Part shown: positions 13,441 to 16,599 of the stretch, piece by piece
Layout: every line of letters starts with the position of its first letter
Position numbering within the stretch: the first letter of the stretch is position 1
Assembly: GCA_900763355.1 (NCBI GenBank)
Contig: CAAFJY010000162.1
Span: forward strand, 1-16,599
From: Clostridia bacterium
GTDB taxonomy: Bacteria; Bacillota; Clostridia; Oscillospirales; Butyricicoccaceae
Length of the DNA: 16,599 nucleotides
Direction: 5' to 3'
Program-made: the position numbers and the translations under genes
Notes under the pieces: model-generated
Told to the model about the DNA's origin: nothing
Database searches by the model: none
What the model saw: the letters and a program-made list of their open reading frames with translations, nothing else

Positions 13441-13473
13441 AGACAAAGCGCCCCCCGGGGCGCTTTGTCTTTT
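13441..13473 (+). terminator. Leader hairpin, possible attenuator
   Basis: A 14-base arm (13441-13454) is perfectly complementary to 13457-13470 and is followed by a short T tail (13470-13473). Transcripts from the promoter at 13399-13427 would end after about 40 nt unless read-through is allowed. It lies about 120 bp before the sigma factor start. The T tail is short, so termination strength is uncertain. Confidence 0.5.
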
Positions 13474-13536
13474 GTGCCGCGGCGGAGGGAGGGGAGGCCC
13501 CGGGGAGAGGATTTTTTTGATTTTTTCGGAAAAAGC

Positions 13537-13566
13537 TGTGACTTTTCCCGCTTTTCGTGCTCTAAT
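13537..13566 (+). promoter_or_regulatory. ECF-type promoter, likely autoregulatory
   Basis: TGTGAC followed by TTTTC (13537-13547), then CGTGCTCTAAT ending at 13566, lies 25 bp before the sigma factor start. This resembles ECF promoters (AAC-like -35 box, CGTC-like -10 box) and sits where ECF genes usually carry their own target site. The match is by eye. Confidence 0.4.
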
Positions 13567-13590
13567 AGACAGAACAGGGAGGTGAGGGAC

Positions 13591-14088
13591 ATGGACGATT
13601 TTGACCGGCTGTGCCGGGAGCAGGAGGGGCTGGTGTACCGCTATCTCCTGTCCCTCTGCCGGGACGGGGCGCTGGCGGAGGAGCTCACCGCCGAGACCTT
13701 TTACCGGGCCTATCTCCACATCGGGTCCTTCCGGGGAGAATGCCGGGTGGAGACCTGGCTGTGCAGCATCGCCCGCAGCGCCTTTTTCCGGGAGCAAAAA
13801 CGGCGGAAGCGCCTGTGTCCCCAGGAGGAAGCCTCCGCCCTCCCCGCCCGGGACGATCTGCTGGAGCGCTTCCACGACCGGGAGCAGGCCCTGGCCATCC
13901 ACCGGGCGCTCCACCGGCTGAAGGAGCCGGGGCGGGAGGTCTTCACCCTCCGGGTGCTGGGGGAGCTGAGCTTCCGGGAGATCGCCGCCGTGTTTTCCAG
14001 GACGGAATCCTGGGCAAAAATGACCTTTTACCGGGCAAAGGCCCAACTGATCCAAGAATTGGAGGAGACACATGAACATCAGCTGTGA
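13591..14088 (+). CDS. ECF-type RNA polymerase sigma factor
   Basis: This 165-residue sigma-70 family protein has only regions 2 and 4, as in the ECF group. Region 2 (about 5-75) contains LVYRYLLSLCRDGALAEELT and TFYRAYLHIGSFRGEC. A short linker leads to region 4 (about 108-158), with the helix-turn-helix GELSFREIAAVFSRTESWAKM. The start at 13591 has a strong GGGAGGTGA site. Its last 17 bp overlap the anti-sigma gene, so the two are made together and the sigma is presumably held inactive until a signal arrives. Its target genes are unknown; the divergent exported protein is a candidate. Confidence 0.93.
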   Translation: MDDFDRLCREQEGLVYRYLLSLCRDGALAEELTAETFYRAYLHIGSFRGECRVETWLCSIARSAFFREQKRRKRLCPQEEASALPARDDLLERFHDREQALAIHRALHRLKEPGREVFTLRVLGELSFREIAAVFSRTESWAKMTFYRAKAQLIQELEETHEHQL

Positions 14089-14752
14089 CATGAACCGGGA
14101 CCTGCTCCCCCTCTATGCCGACGGGAGCTGTTCCGAAGACAGCCGCGCCGCGGTGGAGGCGCATCTCCGCGCCTGCTCCGCCTGTCGGGCCGAGCTGGAA
14201 CGGATGCGCGCCCCAGATTTTGCCGAAACCGGCTCCGCCCCCCGGGAGGACCCCGCCCGGCTCCTGGCGGCCTATGGGAAAAAACGGCGGCGGCGCAGAG
14301 CGCTCCTGTGGATCCTGCTGCCGGCGCTCATCCTGGCGCTGGGCTTTGGTGGGCCGGTGGCCGTGCGGGCGGGGGACATTCTGCTCTGCCAGAGCCCGGT
14401 CTCTGCCGGGGAAAAGGAGCCGGGGATCTGGGACCTGAACGCCGGGGATCTCACCGGGACGGCGGAGGAGGTGGGCTGCTGGGGCCTGTCCAGCAACACC
14501 ACCCGCATCGCCGTCTCCGCGCCGGAGGCGCCGGTTCCCGTCACCGTCACCCTCTGGGCCGTGGAGGACACGCCCCAGCCCATCCTGGAAGGACAGACCG
14601 GCGGGGGCGAAGCCACCCTCGTCTTCTGCAATCTCTCCGCCGCGCGGCGCTACCTGGTCCGGATCCAGGGGGAGGACGCGGGGACGGTCACCGTCTCGGC
14701 CCGCCTGAGCCTGTGGGAGGCTCTGCGCACCGCCTGGGGGGAGATTTATTAA
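14072..14752 (+). CDS. Zinc-finger (ZAS) transmembrane anti-sigma factor
   Basis: This 226-residue protein starts with an anti-sigma zinc-finger domain: His31, Cys35 and Cys38 form the HxxxCxxC motif (HLRACSAC), with Cys20 a possible fourth ligand. After a basic KKRRRRR stretch comes one membrane helix (about 77-97), and then an outer domain (about 100-226) rich in beta strands with no known fold recognised. This is the standard architecture: the cytoplasmic domain binds the sigma factor and the outer domain senses. The start has GGAGGAG upstream and overlaps the sigma gene. Confidence 0.88.
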   Translation: MNISCDMNRDLLPLYADGSCSEDSRAAVEAHLRACSACRAELERMRAPDFAETGSAPREDPARLLAAYGKKRRRRRALLWILLPALILALGFGGPVAVRAGDILLCQSPVSAGEKEPGIWDLNAGDLTGTAEEVGCWGLSSNTTRIAVSAPEAPVPVTVTLWAVEDTPQPILEGQTGGGEATLVFCNLSAARRYLVRIQGEDAGTVTVSARLSLWEALRTAWGEIY

Positions 14753-14761
14753 AATAGGAAA

Positions 14762-14794
14762 GAAAACAGCGCCCGCAAGGGCGCTGTTTTCTTT
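14762..14794. terminator. Bidirectional terminator between anti-sigma and spoVA genes
   Basis: GAAAACAGCGCCC (14762-14774), a GCAA loop and the exact complement (14779-14791), flanked by A and T runs, end both converging operons. Confidence 0.85.
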
Positions 14795-14803
14795 GCGGCG
14801 GCT

Positions 14804-15160
14804 TTACGACCGGTCGCCGGGGGAGAAAAGGAGGGCCGCCAGGAAGGAAAAGGCCACGGCGGCGGCGATCCCGCCGGCGGCGGCGGTGAGCCCCCCGGTG
14901 AAGGCCCCCAGCAGGCCGCTTTCGGCCACGGCCTTTTCCACCCCCTGGGCCATGGTATAGCCAAAGCCCAAAAGGGGGACGGTGGCCCCGCAGCCCGCGA
15001 AGTCCACCACCGGCCCCCACAGCCCCACCCCCGTGAGGACGATCCCCAGCACCACATAGGCGCTGAGAATGCGGGCCGGGGTGAGCCGGGTCCGGTCGAT
15101 GAGCACCTGGCTGAGGGCGCAGATGACGCCCCCCACCAAAAAAGCCTTGAGATAGATCAT
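14804..15160 (-). CDS. spoVAE: Stage V sporulation protein AE
   Basis: This 118-residue integral membrane protein matches SpoVAE (SpoVAEb type): MIYLKAFLVGGVICALSQVL, then GIVLTGVGLWGPVVDFAGCGATVPLLGFG, and a final hydrophobic segment (about 83-112). It helps move dipicolinic acid into the forespore during sporulation and out during germination, with SpoVAC and SpoVAD. The ATG at 15160 overlaps the spoVAD stop by 4 nt. It is the last gene of the cluster, followed by a terminator. Confidence 0.93.
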   Translation of the reverse strand: MIYLKAFLVGGVICALSQVLIDRTRLTPARILSAYVVLGIVLTGVGLWGPVVDFAGCGATVPLLGFGYTMAQGVEKAVAESGLLGAFTGGLTAAAGGIAAAVAFSFLAALLFSPGDRS

Positions 15161-16164
15161 GCGCCCCTCCCCTCCAATCGCACCAGGTGGCAGATGCCGG
15201 GGATGCTCTCCCCCTGGTTGCTGGAAACGGGGCTCATGAGGGCGCCCGTCCCGCAGAACAAGACCCGCTTCAGCGCCCCCGACGCCAGCCGGGGGAGGAT
15301 CTCTCCGCACAGCACCGCCGCCGAGCACCCGCAGCCGGAGGCCCCGGCGTGGGCATCCTGCTCGGGGGAAAAGAGCAGGCAGCCGCAGTCCCGGTAGCGG
15401 CTCCCCAGCTCCACCCCGTCCCGGGAAAAGAGAGCCCGCACCACGTCGGAGCCCACCTGGGCCAGGTCCCCCGTGAGGATGAGATCATAATCCTCCGGCC
15501 CGGTGCGGCTCTCGCCGAACCAGGTGCGGAGCGTCTCGTAGGCGCTCTGGGCCATGGCGGCTCCCATGTTGGCCGGATCCCGGACGCCGGGGTCATAGAT
15601 GCGGCCGGGGAGAGCGGCGGTGACGCGCACCGGCCCCGCCTGTTTTGATAAGATGACCGCGCCGCAGGCGGTGGCCGTCCACTGGGCCGAGGGGGGACGC
15701 TGGCCCCCGTATTCCAGGGGATAGCGGTACTGCCGCTCGGCCGAGCAGAAGTGGGAGGACGCCAGAGCCAGAATATTTTCCCCAAAGCCCCCGGACACCA
15801 GGGCCGCGCCCAGAATCAGCCCCTCCGCCATGGTGGAGCAGGCCCCATAGAGCCCGAAATAGGGCCGTCCCAGCCCCCGCATGGCAAAGGAGGAGGAGAT
15901 GCACTGGTTGAGCAGGTCGCCCCCCAGGCAGAGATCCAGCGCTTCCGGCGGGAGCGCCCCCTTGTCCAGGGCGGCCCGGCAGGCCAGGGAGATCATCTCG
16001 GTCTCGGCCTTTTCCCAGGTGGGCCGGCCAAAGCGGTTGTCCCCGGCGATGACGTCGAACCGACCCCCCAACGGGCCCTGGGCCTCCTTGCTCCCCACCG
16101 CCGAACCCCAGGCGCGGACATAGACCGGCGGGGCAAAGGTCCATCCGTCCCCCCGGGCCCTCAC
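15157..16164 (-). CDS. spoVAD: Stage V sporulation protein AD
   Basis: This 335-residue protein with a thiolase-like fold is SpoVAD, the soluble subunit that binds dipicolinic acid at the inner spore membrane. Typical stretches are FDVIAGDNRFG, the GLYGACSTMAEGL segment with its cysteine, GGQRPPSAQWTATACGA and the closing SSNQGESIPGICHLV. The length matches the Bacillus protein. The start is taken as GTG at 16164: GGAGG lies 6 nt upstream and the codon overlaps the spoVAC stop (GTGA). The ATG at 16170 touches the GGAGG and so is less likely, though it would add only two residues. Confidence 0.94.
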   Translation of the reverse strand: MRARGDGWTFAPPVYVRAWGSAVGSKEAQGPLGGRFDVIAGDNRFGRPTWEKAETEMISLACRAALDKGALPPEALDLCLGGDLLNQCISSSFAMRGLGRPYFGLYGACSTMAEGLILGAALVSGGFGENILALASSHFCSAERQYRYPLEYGGQRPPSAQWTATACGAVILSKQAGPVRVTAALPGRIYDPGVRDPANMGAAMAQSAYETLRTWFGESRTGPEDYDLILTGDLAQVGSDVVRALFSRDGVELGSRYRDCGCLLFSPEQDAHAGASGCGCSAAVLCGEILPRLASGALKRVLFCGTGALMSPVSSNQGESIPGICHLVRLEGRGA

Positions 16165-16599
16165 GCGCATCCTCCGAAAAAGTACAAAAGGAGCCCGTAG
16201 ATCACGCTGGCCGTGACGCCAAAGGTGAGCACCGGCCCCGCGATGGAAAACATCTTGACGCAGGTCCCCAGGACCCATCCCTCGGTCTTGAACTCCAGCG
16301 CCGGGGAAGCGATGGAGTTGGCAAAGCCGGTGATGGGGACCAGCGTCCCCGCCCCGGCAAACCGGGCCAGCTTTTCGAACAGACGCAGCGCCGTCAGCAG
16401 CACGCCCAGGAGGATGAGCGTGCAGGACACCGCCGTCCCGGCGGCGGCCTCTTCCAGCCCCTGGGACAAAAAGGCTGTTTTGAGCCCCTGGCCCAGGGCG
16501 CAGATGCCCCCGCCCACCAAAAAAGCGGCGGGAACGGTCTTGTACGAGGGGCTGGCGGGGGAGAGCGGCCCATAGAGAGCCGCGTATTCTTTGCGGGAT
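16161..16599 (-). CDS. spoVAC: Stage V sporulation protein AC (partial)
   Basis: The last 145 residues of SpoVAC are present and the start lies beyond the right edge. The visible part begins SRKEYAALYGPLSPASPSYKTV, then AAFLVGGGICALGQG, and contains the family segment GAGTLVPITGFANSIASPALEFKTEGWVLG before a final membrane helix. SpoVAC is a small membrane protein, described as a mechanosensitive channel for dipicolinic acid release. Few residues should be missing, judging by the usual length of about 150. It overlaps spoVAD by 4 nt. Confidence 0.93.
   Translation of the reverse strand, partial: SRKEYAALYGPLSPASPSYKTVPAAFLVGGGICALGQGLKTAFLSQGLEEAAAGTAVSCTLILLGVLLTALRLFEKLARFAGAGTLVPITGFANSIASPALEFKTEGWVLGTCVKMFSIAGPVLTFGVTASVIYGLLLYFFGGCA

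Noticed and set aside
16165..16278. A longer spoVAD start at 16278
   Set aside because: It would overlap most of the spoVAC C-terminus, adds unrelated residues and lacks the GGAGG plus overlap seen at 16164.

Overview
The window comes from a spore-forming, very GC-rich Firmicute. An Oscillospiraceae-like gut Clostridium is the best guess. Three things point there: a spoVAC-spoVAD-spoVAE cluster, an S-layer-homology surface protein, and a flavodiiron protein typical of strict anaerobes, all with perfect Shine-Dalgarno sites and TTGaca/TATAAT promoters. The species is inferred from style and gene content only.

Layout. Positions 1-430 hold no gene but a dense run of inverted repeats, several nested like a folded RNA, ending in a plus-strand terminator. 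At 431-724 (minus) lies a small coiled-coil protein of unknown role. At 833-1957 (plus) is a secreted protein with a stalk-like domain and a NodB-type deacetylase fold that has lost its catalytic motifs. Next comes the most unusual part: an isolated phage DNA-packaging module (terL, portal, DUF4355-like scaffold; 2065-5707) with no small terminase, major capsid, tail, lysis or integration genes. All its reading frames are intact. A 55-residue zinc-ribbon protein with a lysine/proline-rich repeat tail (3666-3833, minus) sits inside it. The terL ribosome-binding site is buried in a long stem-loop, and the portal site has a matching upstream complement.

Positions 5769-8500 are anaerobe housekeeping: a flavodiiron O2/NO reductase with an unusual N-terminal [2Fe-2S] domain (minus), divergent from a translationally coupled LOG-family hydrolase and gamma-carbonic-anhydrase-like protein. 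The divergent promoters face each other, so the two 5' leaders should overlap. Positions 8587-12391 (minus) encode two surface proteins: a BspA-type leucine-rich-repeat protein, and a DUF4430/SLH protein driven by a fully consensus promoter.

Positions 12550-14752 look like a regulatory neighbourhood: an exported or membrane-anchored protein of unknown function (minus), divergent from an ECF sigma factor and its overlapping zinc-finger anti-sigma factor. The intergenic region holds direct repeats, a leader hairpin and an ECF-like promoter. The right end (14804-16599, minus) is the spoVA cluster for dipicolinic acid uptake into spores, with spoVAC running off the edge. Rho-independent terminators separate most units, and three of them share the same stem.
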